The notes beneath the pieces were generated by a model. The model worked only from the letters and a program-made list of their open reading frames with translations, had not been told where the DNA came from and searched no databases. The position numbers and the translations under genes are program-made. Positions 10,901 through 21,722 of a stretch of 64,000 nucleotides of DNA are shown here, piece by piece. Numbering within the stretch: the first letter of the stretch is position 1; each line of letters opens with the position of its first letter. The stretch lies in contig JALIZF010001231.1 of NCBI GenBank assembly GCA_029948255.1, positions 124,001-188,000 on the forward strand. The letters are read 5' to 3'. Origin of the DNA: Telmatactis stephensoni (lineage: Eukaryota; Cnidaria; Anthozoa; Actiniaria; Isophelliidae).

Positions 10901-12187
10901 AACCTCAGATATGATTTACTGACTTACTTGAGAATTATGTTTGTTAAAAAGAGACAACCAGCAGCAACTCATGTCCTGGTCATCCTTCTTTCTGATGAAA
11001 AGAGATCTTCTAAGCCATATGCTTTACCTGTAAAATATATCCCATATCACTCCTTTAGAGACCAGTTTATTCGTGATGTAACAAACAAAGTGAAGGCAGC
11101 AATGATTGCACTTGATCTAAAGCCGGTAGGTGAGTGTTGGAAATTGTATGACTTTTCTAATGTCCATAATTTCTGTTTTCAGAGATATGGTATATGTTAA
11201 TATCACTTTTTATCCAAGGTACAGTGACAGATGGTGAATTTAGTTCATTGAGAACCCAGGGGGAGACAAGGCCACTCCATATTATACAAGTAGTTAAAGA
11301 TGCACGAGAGAGTGTCAGCAGACAGAGCGAAGCAACATTATTATCCATGCTGCTTAAAATTGAAGATGAATTTCAATACAAGGTAAAAGCTCAAGGACTT
11401 TGCAAGGGAAATATAAAACTTAAATTTTCTTCCTATTTATTGTGACATGATTTACAGACAGAAAATTTGAAGCCATAATTTACTTTTATTAATAGGGGGA
11501 AGATGTTAACCATTTAATAATGATGATGATGATAATAATAATAAATAGAAAAGGAAATATTTTTACATCCCTCCAAAGAAAATTTATCATAATTTTGTAG
11601 TATTTTTTGGGACACATGTCCTATAGCTAAACTCAATGTTGTTGTTAGAAGATGCAAATGGAAAACCTGTGGTGGAAAGACCCAACAAGTACATCCCTGA
11701 TGATGTAATTTTCAATCTAGATTCCTTGATTAATGAACAGCACATGACTTTGGAGGATGCCATAACATACATGAGAGGAAGACTAGTCCTTCCTGGTTAC
11801 ACTCCATACAGTTTTGTTGATAATACTCCAGAGACCTTTCTACATAAATTGAGGTCATTAGTTGCAACTTACGTTTATAGAGGTAAAACTACATGGAATT
11901 GAATTTTAACTCATCCCTAATGCACCGATACTTCAGTGGCCTGCAGTTTTTAAGTCGGTAGAATTATGCATGCTAGAGTTTTTACAGGAATTCTGGATGA
12001 GTATGAGGCTGCTTGAGTTCATTTCAGGCAATATTTATATGTTCCTGAAATCGATCTCTTAACTGGAAACGAGTACCATGAACGCGAGGACCACTGCCAC
12101 ATCTTGAAAAGGATTGCAAAACACACGAGAGAAGGTGGACCATTGAATCAAGGAATTCTACCTAATCTCTCCCCTAGAAAAAATTGA
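7936..12187 (+). pseudogene. Multi-exon gene of a cnidarian multicopy family, function unknown (Myb/MADF-like N-terminus)
   Basis: Exons with GT/AG borders: 7936-8091 (MDGAGVKRPSVATGD), about 8489-8710, 8873-9406, 9925-10056, 10214-10300, 10415-11129, 11219-11382, about 11649-11882 and about 12015-12187. Exon 2 has a Myb/MADF-like pattern (YHKWQFNEDRALIEF...WP.F..GHKLWEDAAKHI). The long central exon has no domain I can name. The last exon contains EREDHCHILKRIAKHTREGG, which I recall from uncharacterised cnidarian proteins whose homologues continue much further. Here the frame stops (SPRKN, then a stop), so the 3' half is missing. Defects: a frameshift near 8960, TAG at about 10011 inside GPM-SSVPVEQH, and phase mismatches at three junctions. 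An intron holds a MITE. Probably a truncated, decayed copy. Confidence 0.55.
9430..9590. mobile_element. MITE-like foldback, left end truncated
   Basis: The right end (9555-9590) reads ATTCCCTCTTTGGTGGGGTA, then TGGATATTTTTTGGAACTACAC. The left part (CATATCCCACCATGGAGGGA) is its partial reverse complement. The same family occurs at 61289-61502. It lies in an intron of the surrounding gene; incidental open frames on both strands are not genes. Confidence 0.6.
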
Positions 12188-12469
12188 CTTGTTTTTACAT
12201 AGTATCAAATTTAATTTAGGATCACAGACACACACACACTAAAAGCATTCAATATCAGTATTACTATATATATTGTGCCAAATTTGAGCATTTTTTTATA
12301 TATTGCTTAATGAATATTTAGCACCAATAGCACATAGTATTGCATGCTTTGTTTTTCATTCACCCTAGTAAAAATATTAATACCTCTATCGAGCCACTCT
12401 TCATAAGAATCCCCATGACATTAGCTGTTGCACTCATTTGACCATTTCTTTGCTTTAGCAATATTGACC

Positions 12470-12476
12470 CAGCTAG
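12470..12476. repeat. Left target site duplication CAGCTAG
   Basis: Direct repeat of 16654-16660, abutting the left TIR. It is part of the interrupted minus-strand codons for A-L-A. Confidence 0.8.
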
Positions 12477-12652
12477 TGGGTTGTGACTAAATCATACCCT
12501 TTGGAAGATGTCTGAACAGGACTGGAATCCAGTTTTTTCGTCGGGGCTGGCTCGTTTGTTGCTCGTCGGCAATCTTCCGATTATCAACTTCAATATGGTG
12601 GCTGAAGCTTGCTGAAGCTGAATTAGTCTTTTATATAGGATACCTGATGTAC
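12477..12652. repeat. Left terminal inverted repeat of the CaRF-bearing element
   Basis: Reverse complement of 16477-16653. On the minus strand it contains TATATAAAAGAC (12643-12632) and encodes the last ~50 residues of the CaRF-like protein. The ATG seen in the right copy is ACG here. Confidence 0.85.
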
Positions 12653-14534
12653 GTTTTCGGAAATAGAAGCTGTGGTCTGGGGATGTCTGCCACTTTGCGA
12701 TGAGCTGTTCTATGTTTTCTTGGTCCATTTTTGCCAATCTGTTTTCTAATTTTGCTTTAGATATATAGTAATCCAAGTCTTTTCTTTTCGGGTAGTAGCG
12801 GCGACGGTAAGAGGGAGGCGGTGCCTCTCCCTTAAATAATTCATTTTTAACAAAGTTGTTTAAATGTCTTCGCATTTCTCCACGCTTGCGGACACCCTTT
12901 AAAGTCAACTCTGAAATCTTCTTCACAACTTTTTCGTCCACCGTCTCTCTCATCCCGGCAGCCTAATTATAACAAGAGCATCAAATAACAAATTGGTCCA
13001 ACTTAAAACATCACAATTTTTTTGTTTTACAACTTTTCATAGTTGATAAGAACGAAAGGGAAAATGCTGATCTTACCTTCCCAGTCAAATGATTTGCGTG
13101 AGCCGATGGACTTGGCAATTTGAAAATATACTGCACTTCGCCATGTATCTTTTTTCTTTTCTCTTCGTTTGCGAGGACCTCGCACAGCTTTCTTGAATTT
13201 TCTTTTAGCGCATTGCTTTTTCATACTGCCGCCTATCAAGAAAAACAAATGACGCATATAGGTGTTTGCACAAACATTGGTCCTTTCAAAATCATCGAAC
13301 TTAGAAGCTGAGACCGTAATGGCTCCTGGGTTTTTTTGAAGCTATTAAATAAATAAATGTTTGTGCAAATAGCGAGATGAGGGGAGTCTCCTATATATAA
13401 ATGGCGCCTGGCAAGGACACTGACTTCAATGTTTTGTTCAATTTACTGGATTGGTTTCTTACCTTGTATACAGGGAATCGAACAATTTTTTTAATATGAA
13501 TTGCTGCAGGGCAATTCATTTTTTTGGTGTCCTGCGCAAGGTTTCTTCTCTTTTTGAACATTGCATGATCGTGCACCTGAAACAATAAAACAAAGTGAAA
13601 AAACGAAACATCTCAGTAATTCAACAGGCTAAAAATGGTTTGTATGATTACTAATAATTACATCGTCAGCATCTGCCTTCATCTTCCGTCGCCTCTTGCA
13701 TGTCAAATTTCTGTCTGGCCCTTGGTGGCACCAGAGAACTCTTTCAGCAAGGTGAATGAAAGGGACACTGTCATAACCAATTTTAAACCCTGATTTCCTG
13801 GCTTTCAGGCCTTCAAAGTACACACGTTGATTATCTACTGTCTTCTGCCAGTCTAAAACAAAAACATTCCGGAAGCAAAAAATAGATAAATGAAAAATAG
13901 ATAAATTGATTGATCAAATGAAAGAATGAATGAATAAATAAATAAACACCCTTTAAGAAAGATCAGAAAGATTTGATTTTTTGAAAATAAATGATAAGCG
14001 GGTCTGTCCAATCTCAAAAGGTTATCTAGGTCACGTCAAGACGTCAAAAGTGTACGACTTTTGTTTCATGAAGAATATGAATATTATTTTGGGTTCTGCT
14101 ATTCTGGTTTTGTTTTGCAAAACAACTAAATGGTGCCAAGATGAATAAAGTTCTTGGATAACACAGGATGTTATGAGGAAGCTAGCGAAAGAAATGGCAA
14201 AAACATGCATGTTTTTTAGTGAGTTCCACTGCGGAATGTTATGTTTATCTTGCGTCGTCGTACCACTAGTAGCAAGGATCCATGCAATCAATTGCCATGC
14301 CACATACAGTAAGACAGTAAGAAATTCATCGCGAATTTATGCGTCCTGAGGGAACATTGTATTTCGACATCCAGATACTGATTTATTTTAATATTCATAA
14401 TTATCTTATGTGCTACAGGGTCTACTCACCTTGTGAACAATAAACTTGCTAATTGTTTCACTTTCATAACAAGATATACGTTCTTCTACCATCTCGAATG
14501 TAGGTACACGATGTAGAGTGTCCTCATCTTCCAT
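12492..14534 (-). CDS. CaRF-like (calcium-responsive transcription factor type) protein, five exons
   Basis: Exon 1 (14534-14430, 35 codons) starts MEDEDTLHRVPTFEMVEERI and ends at a GTGAGT donor. Exon 2 (about 13844-13662) contains DNQRVYFEGLKARKSGFKIG and WCHQGPDRNLTCKRRRKMKA. Exon 3 (13576-13463) contains KKMNCPAAIHIKKIVRFPVY. Exon 4 is about 13215-13077. Exon 5 ends at 12492 and contains GVRKRGEMRRHLNNFVKNEL, PPPSYRRRYYPKRKDLDYYI and LAKMDQENIEQLIAKWQ. This order (a Cys/His CHQGPDR segment, a C..A.I..K.I..FP segment, then the RRR-FP-RKD and DQEN blocks) is that of CaRF-related DNA-binding proteins, which are multicopy in cnidarians. Four of the five exons keep phase; the exon 4/5 acceptor is uncertain. 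The C-terminus reads into the left TIR, so the normal CaRF end may have been replaced. No internal stops seen. Confidence 0.7.
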
Positions 14535-16476
14535 TGGAAGAGATATTTACGTTATTTACGTCCCAATTCCTTTCTCGTGTAAACTCAATTTGAATTGAAC
14601 AGTTTTCCCGCCAATTTTTCCCGCCACCTCAACACCTAAGGAAGCCCGAAGCCAGTATAACAGAAATCCTTACCTTTTAAAGTAAATATGTACTCCCATT
14701 TATTTACTATACGGGGATGATCCGCTGAGCAGGGTATGGTTTTTCGAGTTCCCTGTCATTAACAGGGTATCCTTTTTGCAATTTTTTGAGCTTCTTGTCA
14801 TTTTCAGGGTAGCAGCTTTCTCATCAACCTTAGTCGTTAGCTAGCTACAATGGCAACGATCTGTCTAGAAGCTTTATTTATCGGTGTTTGATCATGATCG
14901 CAACAAACTCGTTATGAAACTCATTTACATTACAAACAAATAATTACATTACATTCTGCAATTTTTATACTTTGTCATAAACAGGGTATGGTATTTTGAG
15001 TTTTTCTGTCATAAACAGAGGAACAGTTTTAGGATCCCAGCGGAACATCCCCACCCAAATCCTGGTCAAGTACCCCCCCCCCCCCCCGGTACAGGACTTG
15101 TAAGGAGAAAATCATGCACTTTCAGGTGATCTGATAATAAATGATGTAAAATACCACAAATGACAAGACTTTTTTAATTTTATTTTTATTATTGACAGTA
15201 TAAGCCACTCAAATTAAGTTAAATTGTTCTATCAATCAATGCACATGGTTATTTCTCTTTCTGGTAATATTGGTTGTTCCTCATTATTGAGGCTTGTAGC
15301 TGAAAAAAAAACCACCATAAACATAAATAGAACTATTATGTATGATAGGTATGTTTTTATGTTTTTAGTCAACTAATAGCAAAGACTTTGCTAAAATAGC
15401 AAAAAAAACATGAAAACCTAGAAGTTCTGTTTAGCTTTTGACAACAACAGGGGTAGATCCAGAGAATATTATTTGGAGTAAGAAGGGGGGGTCTAGCATT
15501 AGTTTAAAAAAGTTATCAAATATATACACAACACTGATTTATATTTTACTGGCATAATCAATAAAAAATACTTTAAGTGTACATTTTGTCTTGTCAAAAA
15601 GGAAAATAGCATTCAGACTATTCTGTCTTTGCATATTTTCCAAAAGGGGTGTGGGGTTACTTTGCCTGAGCCTAAACTAAAACCTCTGGATATTTTGGGT
15701 TCTTTATCTCTCTTGGTGTTCATAAAACGTAGCAGATCATGCATTTACAGTTTCCAAATTTAACTATTTTTAAGGACATAAAAACCTGTAAGGGGTATGA
15801 CAAGTAAATAGTTGCAGTACCCTTCAGAAGTTGAGCTGAAAACCTCACAGATTTTACCAGATTTAAACTAAGCTTATTGATCGGCATTGGCAAAAACATT
15901 ATTATGGTCTTAATTATTTATTTTGGAACTTTCGGTGGACAAGCTCAGGAAGCAGATTGAATAGTTGAGACATTATCCTCTAAGGGGTATGACAAGTTAC
16001 TACTGGTAGTACCCTTTAGAAGTTAAACCCAAAAGCATTGCTTTAGAGTGATTTTCACCGGACTGTGAAATAGTTACTAAGCTAATAGACACTAGTAGAC
16101 TATGCACCCATTGTTTTCTTTTGTTGCAATACAACTATTAGACACTATTAAACACTGACTATTAGTAATTGTTTCACAGTATGAAGAAAATCACTTTCAA
16201 CTTCTAAACAGTAAGAAATCAATTCTGCCAATCAAATATAGTACCCTTTAGCGATTGTACAACAGATATTTTCAGTATTGTGTGGTAATTTGGATCGATT
16301 TAGTAGTCGAAACACTACTTCTTATGAGGCTTTACGTATCTAAATAGGCTTTAGGTCTATAATACGCCGTGAATTACTATGAACAGGAAAGTCCCTAAAT
16401 CATAAATAATAACCAGTACAAAAGAAAGAAGAAAATAGTCAAAGTAGACTTTATTACCTTGGATAATTAGTAGAAT
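14535..16476. other. Non-coding right half of the CaRF-bearing element, with internal repeats
   Basis: No coding sequence. GTCAT-AACAGGGTATGGT-type units occur near 14735-14830 and 14975-15025. The pair AAGGGGTATGACAAGT ... GTACCCTT(C/T)AGAAGTT occurs at 15790-15833 and 15981-16025 with another GTACCCTTTAG at 16242; AAGGGGTA and TACCCTT can pair. C/T variants of the same ACCCTTTGGAAG word occur in the TIRs. A C16 run lies at 15071-15087. Confidence 0.6.
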
Positions 16477-16653
16477 GTACATCAGGTATCCTATATAAAA
16501 GACTAATTCAGCTTCAGCAAGCTTCAGCCGCCATATTGAAGTTGATAATCGGAAGATTGCCGATGAGCAACAAACGAGCCAGACCCGACGAAAAAAACTG
16601 GATTCCAGTCCCGCTTGGACATCTTCCAAAGGGTATGATTTAGTCACAACCTA
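16477..16653. repeat. Right terminal inverted repeat of the CaRF-bearing element
   Basis: Contains CTATATAAAAGAC at 16491-16503 on the plus strand, followed ~60 bp later by an ATG opening MSNKRARPDEKNWIPVPLGH, which runs out of the element. This looks like a promoter-bearing TIR. Confidence 0.85.
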
Positions 16654-16660
16654 CAGCTAG
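16654..16660. repeat. Right target site duplication CAGCTAG
   Basis: Direct repeat of 12470-12476 next to the right TIR. Confidence 0.8.
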
Positions 16661-17125
16661 TGCCTTACTCGGAAACCAAGTCGTGGTGCTAGCATTTGAC
16701 TTTGTTACTGATGATGTCAACAAAAATGAATAAAACATTGGCGCTCTTTCCTTTCCACTCATCGCATCATTCCTTGATGTTTTTCTGAGCAGACAAGGTT
16801 CCTTTCTTGAGCATAGCCCTGTAATTTCTTTTCAGACAAGCTCGAGGACTTTTGGAATCACAGGTGATCGAAGCTCTTGGCATTTCATAACTGCTGAAGC
16901 AATAGTAGAAGGTTCTCCATACGATAACGCTTTAGCTAACGGCTCACTCGCTCTTCACGACTTTTCTAACGGTTTTTGAAGGATAAGCTACTTTCACTTC
17001 TGGTGCTGCAATTCTTTGTTTTGCTGAAGACGATGTCTTATCAGTACCTTTGAGCATCTTGTTGTCGAGCCAGTCCGTGTCCAGGAGTGCAGAGAAAAGA
17101 TAGCTCTTCTTCTTGAAACTGGCCT

Positions 17126-18340
17126 GAAGTCATCATGTTACCAATACAGTGAGGCTTTAATTATAAGACACGATACTGTACGATGCCTGTTTCCAAGCTT
17201 ACCATCAGACCTCAGAAAAAGCTGTATTACAGAGAAGAACTTTTTGACAGAGGTTTGGCTTCTTCACTAGAAATGCCTAACAGTGACTGGTGGTGGCTGT
17301 AGTGTCATTGCTCCGATCCAGATAAAGATGTTTCTGAACAAGACACCCGTTTTCCTACAGAACGATGGCAGCAGGAAGCTTCCTTCCCATCTCATTGAAA
17401 AAGTCAAAGTGACTTTTCACAAAGGGTACCACACAAGGATAGTTGTTAAACTTCTGGCTGTTAAATACAATTATTACAACAATGGCTCTTTTAGGAACCA
17501 CCAAATGATACGAAAGTTCAATGCACAACGCTTATCTTATCGTCATAATGCAGTTTGATTCAATTTTAAGTCGTGTCCAAATTTTCTGAAGCTTGGTTCT
17601 CAAGAACCGCTGCTACAGTCAAAAAGTGTGCTCAGCGATGAAATTGAATTTGGAATCATGATTTGGATAAATTTGTGTGGAGCTATCGCTGAACACGAGT
17701 CTCGCTGAAATGGAAACCACAGTGGCTAACCAACGAAAACGAAATAGTAAAACAGAACAAAAAAAATCACAAAAACAAGTGGTCAAAATAAGACATAGAA
17801 ATTGATCAATTTGCCATTTATCTTTATTCGCTTTACTCATGTTAATACTCTCATTCTATTAGTTAATAGATATCTCGGTTGATCACTGGCCAGGATGTTG
17901 CAGTACATTTGTAGGATCGTGCACTGAAAAGTTCAAAATAAAATGTTGATATTTATTTCATTTGAATCGCCAAGGAAATGAAAACATTATAGGGCTTACC
18001 ATTGGGGAGGGCTTGTTGATCTGCCACGAATATTGCAGTTCTGGCAATGATTACATTCCTGCAATAACAAAAAGAAAGGTCGCATTTCACATTTATAAAA
18101 TCTGTTCAGTGCTTTTCATACCAAAGCACTGTGTTGCTGTTCAAATTCTCAATCACAAACATAAAGCGTTAGCTTACCAACGTGTTATATAGTGCAGATT
18201 TGGGTGACTCTAGAAATAAAAGACGATAAAAGCAATAAGTAAGTATTGAAGGTGTTTGCTTGCCTTTTTAAGTCCAGTTCATATACGCCATACTTTATGA
18301 AAAGCTACTCTAATAACATACTCAGCGATGGGAAATTCAA
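17126..18340. other. No firm gene; possible small minus-strand exons
   Basis: A minus-strand stretch near 18071-18004 has an acceptor (TTATTGCAG), 20 codons with three Cys (ECNHCQNCNIRG) and a GTAAGC donor. It is too short to assign. The plus-strand open frame at 17283-17558 has no recognisable motif. Confidence 0.3.
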
Positions 18341-18369
18341 AAGTTGTTGAATTAATCTTTACTGATCAC

Positions 18370-18718
18370 TTGATCAAATAATTCCATGTGGCCTTGGAGA
18401 TAAGTTCCTGAATCCATGTGTGGACTTGCTCACCCTGAATGGAGATCTACAATTAAAAACACACCAGTTAGTGAGTGTTCGTGGAATATAATAACTATAA
18501 TAATGAATTGAAAATGGACACATAATTTCATACTCACTGTTTGCTGAGGCGGGGGTTGAGAGTCTGACATTTTAAAATAATTCTTTGGATTCTCTTGAAG
18601 TCCTTGCTCAGTTGTCACCTTAACCTTTAGTACCATTCGTGTGTGGTAATTTATTGGCAGTGTACGTACTGGGGTGCCTGTGTTTCGATCAGTTGCGAGG
18701 TTCCCTATGGCCCTCCTC
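18370..18718 (-). CDS. Possible two-exon hypothetical protein
   Basis: Exon 1 (18718-18540) starts MRRAIGNLATDRNTGTPVRT and ends with QPPPQQT at a GTGAGT donor. An acceptor (TTTTTAATTGTAG) at about 18450 opens ISIQGEQVHTWIQELISKAT, ending at a stop near 18373. No family recognised. The exon could also be internal, because an AG precedes the ATG. Support is limited to splice-site context. Confidence 0.25.
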
Positions 18719-19012
18719 ATGTCTGTTAATTTTATTGGCTGTTTCTATTGAGGTTTCAACTCTGCAATGCTGTCGAAAATTGCCACAATTCTAAATAAGT
18801 ATACTAAGATATTGCTTAAGTTCAACTTTCGCTAATTTCCAGTCAGTTTTTTTCTACATTTTTATAAAAAGCTTTCTATCTTTTAACCTAGCTCCATGGA
18901 AAACTTGATTGGTCTGATATGCTTCTTACATATTTTTCTATAGTTTTTGTAAATGTTAGGGGGAGTCTCAATAAAAATGCATGTAAATATGTTTTAGTTA
19001 ACTCATATTTTC

Positions 19013-19135
19013 AATACAATACAATACAATACAATACAATACAATACAATACAATACAATACAATACAATACAATACAATACAATACAATACAATACAAT
19101 ACAATACAATACAATACAATACAATACAATACAAT
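19013..19135. repeat. ACAAT pentanucleotide array (~24 copies)
   Basis: Pure (ACAAT)n. Read on the minus strand, GGAATAAACCTC directly precedes (TATTG)n, so a polyadenylation-like signal and a pentamer tail suggest the 3' end of a minus-strand retroposon whose body (right of 19136) is no longer recognisable. Confidence 0.9.
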
Positions 19136-19139
19136 AGAG

Positions 19140-20870
19140 GTTTATTCCAGATGCAACTAAAAATTGTGTTTACAAATATGATAAAAAGCTTAAGCGAGTA
19201 CGTTACAATAGCAAAATAAATAATAGGCATCTAGAAAGGAAGTTATGAGGTTATCCCTATATGAAAACTCCCTGAAAACGCAACAACAAATATACAAGCA
19301 AACGAAGACTTACTTTAATGTTGATTTAAGTTAGATGATGTTTTGGTATCATGTTTATGCAGGACACTATACAATTTTCTGCTGTAATTCTCTATATTGA
19401 TATCTAGCTATCTATTGTTCTGTTATACGTTCCTAAAGTTACAACACCTCCAAAATAGCTGTATCCGATACAAAACAGATGATAACTTTGGAATGGAGCA
19501 AAAAATCGAAAATCAGAGACACTCTTTTATAGAACAACTATCGAAGACGACATTTTGAAGAAAGTTTTTAGCATTATTTTTCCGGTATTACTGTTGTTCT
19601 TTCGAAATGTTAGATAGAATTACCGTTTACAAATCTAGAGGAGATTTCTTATTAAATATTCTGCTTATTCATGGAAGATTGTAATGCTTCATCGATCGTA
19701 CTTGAAAAAAGACCTGGGCCGATGAAATCAAACTGGAAACGGTCTTCTCAAAATGTAACCAAAGCATCCTAGAATCACATCATTGATCATAGGAGTAAAA
19801 TCAAGAAAATTTACATATAATGGATAAATTTGAAATCGAAGGTATGAAAAGTCAGTGAAATGTAAGGTAAAATTAGCAAGGAATAATCTCAATCCAGTAT
19901 ACTAAATAGAGGGTATAGTACATGATTCCCATGCATATAAGGAAAACTACAAGTCATCTCCCTAAAAAAAATTGAGATCAGAGTGAATCATTCCAATTTT
20001 ATTCTGTCAAGTGATATAGAAATCGTAGTCCTATTGATTCCATTAAGACTATCCAAGCACCTTATAGTCAAGACAATGTTCTATTGTTTAGGTTGAATGC
20101 AGGTAACCAATGTGTAGCTATGTCCCTCACATCACTAATATTTGCCCACAGAAATAATAGTTCATCATCAATAGACTTAGTTCAAATAATGAACATTGGT
20201 ATTGAACTATATCTATAGTAGTTCATCTAGTAGTTCATTTTTAATGTTAACAGAAGTACCTGAAATATTTGCCATATTCAATACTACCTATAAACTTGGC
20301 TACAGTCCAAGCTACAGTGGTACTATTCATGATTATTGTCCACTAGAAACTTTTGATTACTGTACATCATTGGTGTCAGAATACAATGCAGTCTTTAATC
20401 ACACAAAATTATACCTTATTCATAATTAACAATTGGTTGTAGTACTGTGGAACATCTACTGTATCTCAGATGGTAAAAACTATCTAATTCACATGCTAGA
20501 AATGCAATTGCTATGCCTCACCCTCAAGGATGCAATTGCTATGCCTCACCCTCACCCTACATGTATTCTCTTTGTTTTTCTCTGATAAAATCTACCCAAT
20601 ATTGGAATTCAGAAACTTTAAGTTCAATTGTTGAACATGAAACAAAATTCCACATTTCACTTAATACTTCTGCTGGACAGTATGGAACAGCCTATAATTA
20701 GATGCATATATCTGTACCAGCCAATGCCAATAGCCACAGGTAGCCCAGTAATGCTGGCTACCAGCGTCTAGTTTGTTTTTGATTTTATCTTCACAACGAT
20801 ATTGTACTAATGTTCTATAAAACATGTGAAAGATGAGTTGATCTCAATTAGACCGATCATTTCTTATCGG
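19140..20870. other. No recognisable gene
   Basis: AT-rich; short open frames (for example 20196-20429 and 20513-20701) have no family features. Possibly decayed retroposon sequence belonging to the pentamer tail. Confidence 0.5.
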
Positions 20871-20914
20871 ATTCTCATTACCTCATTAGAGATTGCGGTT
20901 TCACGTCTAAAACG

Positions 20915-21722
20915 GGGAGCTAATTCGGGGGAGGCGCTTATTCGAGGGAGGCGCTTATTCAGCGGGAGGAAACTCGTACACAACTGTTAAAATATGCTAT
21001 ACACAACTGTATTAGTATACTATAACAAGGTGTGAGGCGCTTATTCTGGAGAGGCACCTATTAATTTTTTTTTTGTCCAAAGGGGGCACTTATTTGGGGG
21101 AGGCACTTATTCGGGGGAGGTGCTTAATCGAGTAAATAAGGTAATACCGAAATATTCAAACGCATCATAATAAAGGATATTGGACTCGACGATCATGTTC
21201 CAGTATTTGGCATTCGTCTCTACAAACATAGTGAATCATCCCGGCCACGCAATAAAGTAACAACCATTAATTATCATGACATGAAAAATTTGGATGAAAG
21301 TAAATTTCGATCTGTGCTTTCTGAGGTCCACTAGGACAGTATTGAGATCCACTAGGACAGTACTGTTAAAGTATGCTATACACAACTGTATTAGTATACT
21401 ATAACAAGGTGTGAGGCGCTTATTCAGGAGAGGCGCCTATTAATTTTTTTTTTGTCCAAAGGGGGCACTTATTTGGGGGAGGCACTTATTCGGGGGAGGT
21501 GCTTAATCGAGTAAATAAGGTAATACCGAAATATTCAAACGCATCATAATAAAGGATATTGGACTTGACGATCATGTTCCAGTATTTGGCGTTCGTCTCT
21601 ACAAACATAGTGAATCATCCCGGTCACGCAATAAAGTAACAACCATTAATTATCATAACATGAAAAACTTGGATGAAAGTAAATTTCGATCTGTGCTTTC
21701 TGAGGTCCACTAGGACAGTATT
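20915..21722. repeat. 379-bp tandem duplication with GGGGGAGGCGCTTATTC minisatellite
   Basis: The segment starting at 20993 (TATGCTATACACAACTGTAT) recurs at 21372 with few changes through 21722. Each copy contains the 17-bp GGGGGAGGCGCTTATTC-type repeats and the same LINE fragment reading DDHVPVFGIRLYKHSESSRP. Confidence 0.85.

Larger units (their letters stand above)
12477..16653. mobile_element. 4.18-kb TIR transposon carrying a CaRF-like gene
   Basis: The ends are inverted repeats of ~176 bp (12477-12652 and 16477-16653), about 93% identical by eye, beginning T(G/A)GGTTGTGACTAAATC. They are flanked by direct CAGCTAG copies (12470-12476 and 16654-16660). The insertion splits an open frame that rejoins on excision. 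The only coding sequence inside is a five-exon minus-strand CaRF-like gene whose last exon ends inside the left TIR. The TSD of 7 bp (8 if one end base is reassigned) and the TIR sequence did not match a superfamily I can name. No DDE transposase is visible, so it is either non-autonomous or moved by an unrecognised protein. Confidence 0.8.
12384..17125 (-). pseudogene. Minus-strand gene of an uncharacterised cnidarian family, interrupted by the 12477-16653 element
   Basis: The right part (17125-16654, minus strand) reads KKKSYLFSALLDTDWLDNKM, later SYGEPSTIASAVMKCQELRS, then ERAPMFYSFLLTSSVTKSNA and TTWFPSKALA. The left part (12476-12384) reads GSILLKQRNGQMSATANVMG and ILMKSGSIE, then a GTATTA donor. 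Removing the element and one copy of CAGCTAG joins codons exactly (KALA + GSILLKQRN) in one frame, so the transposon landed inside an exon. The order APLFY..L / LPS.ALAGS.LLKQRN is one I know from uncharacterised multicopy cnidarian proteins of unknown function. Older damage (a stop and frame change near 16950, and a stop before KEITGLCSRK) shows it was decaying apart from the insertion. Confidence 0.6.

Noticed and set aside
16357..16647. Minus-strand open frame of 96 codons
   Set aside because: Its first half is TIR sequence of the CaRF-bearing element; the hydrophobic rest has no family resemblance.
12477..16653. Possibility that the two inverted ~177-bp repeats are independent MITE insertions
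   Set aside because: The CAGCTAG duplication at the outer borders and the precise restoration of the host frame require that the whole segment inserted as one unit.
18919..19230. Open frames reading NTIQY and CIVLY repeats
   Set aside because: Pure pentanucleotide microsatellite.
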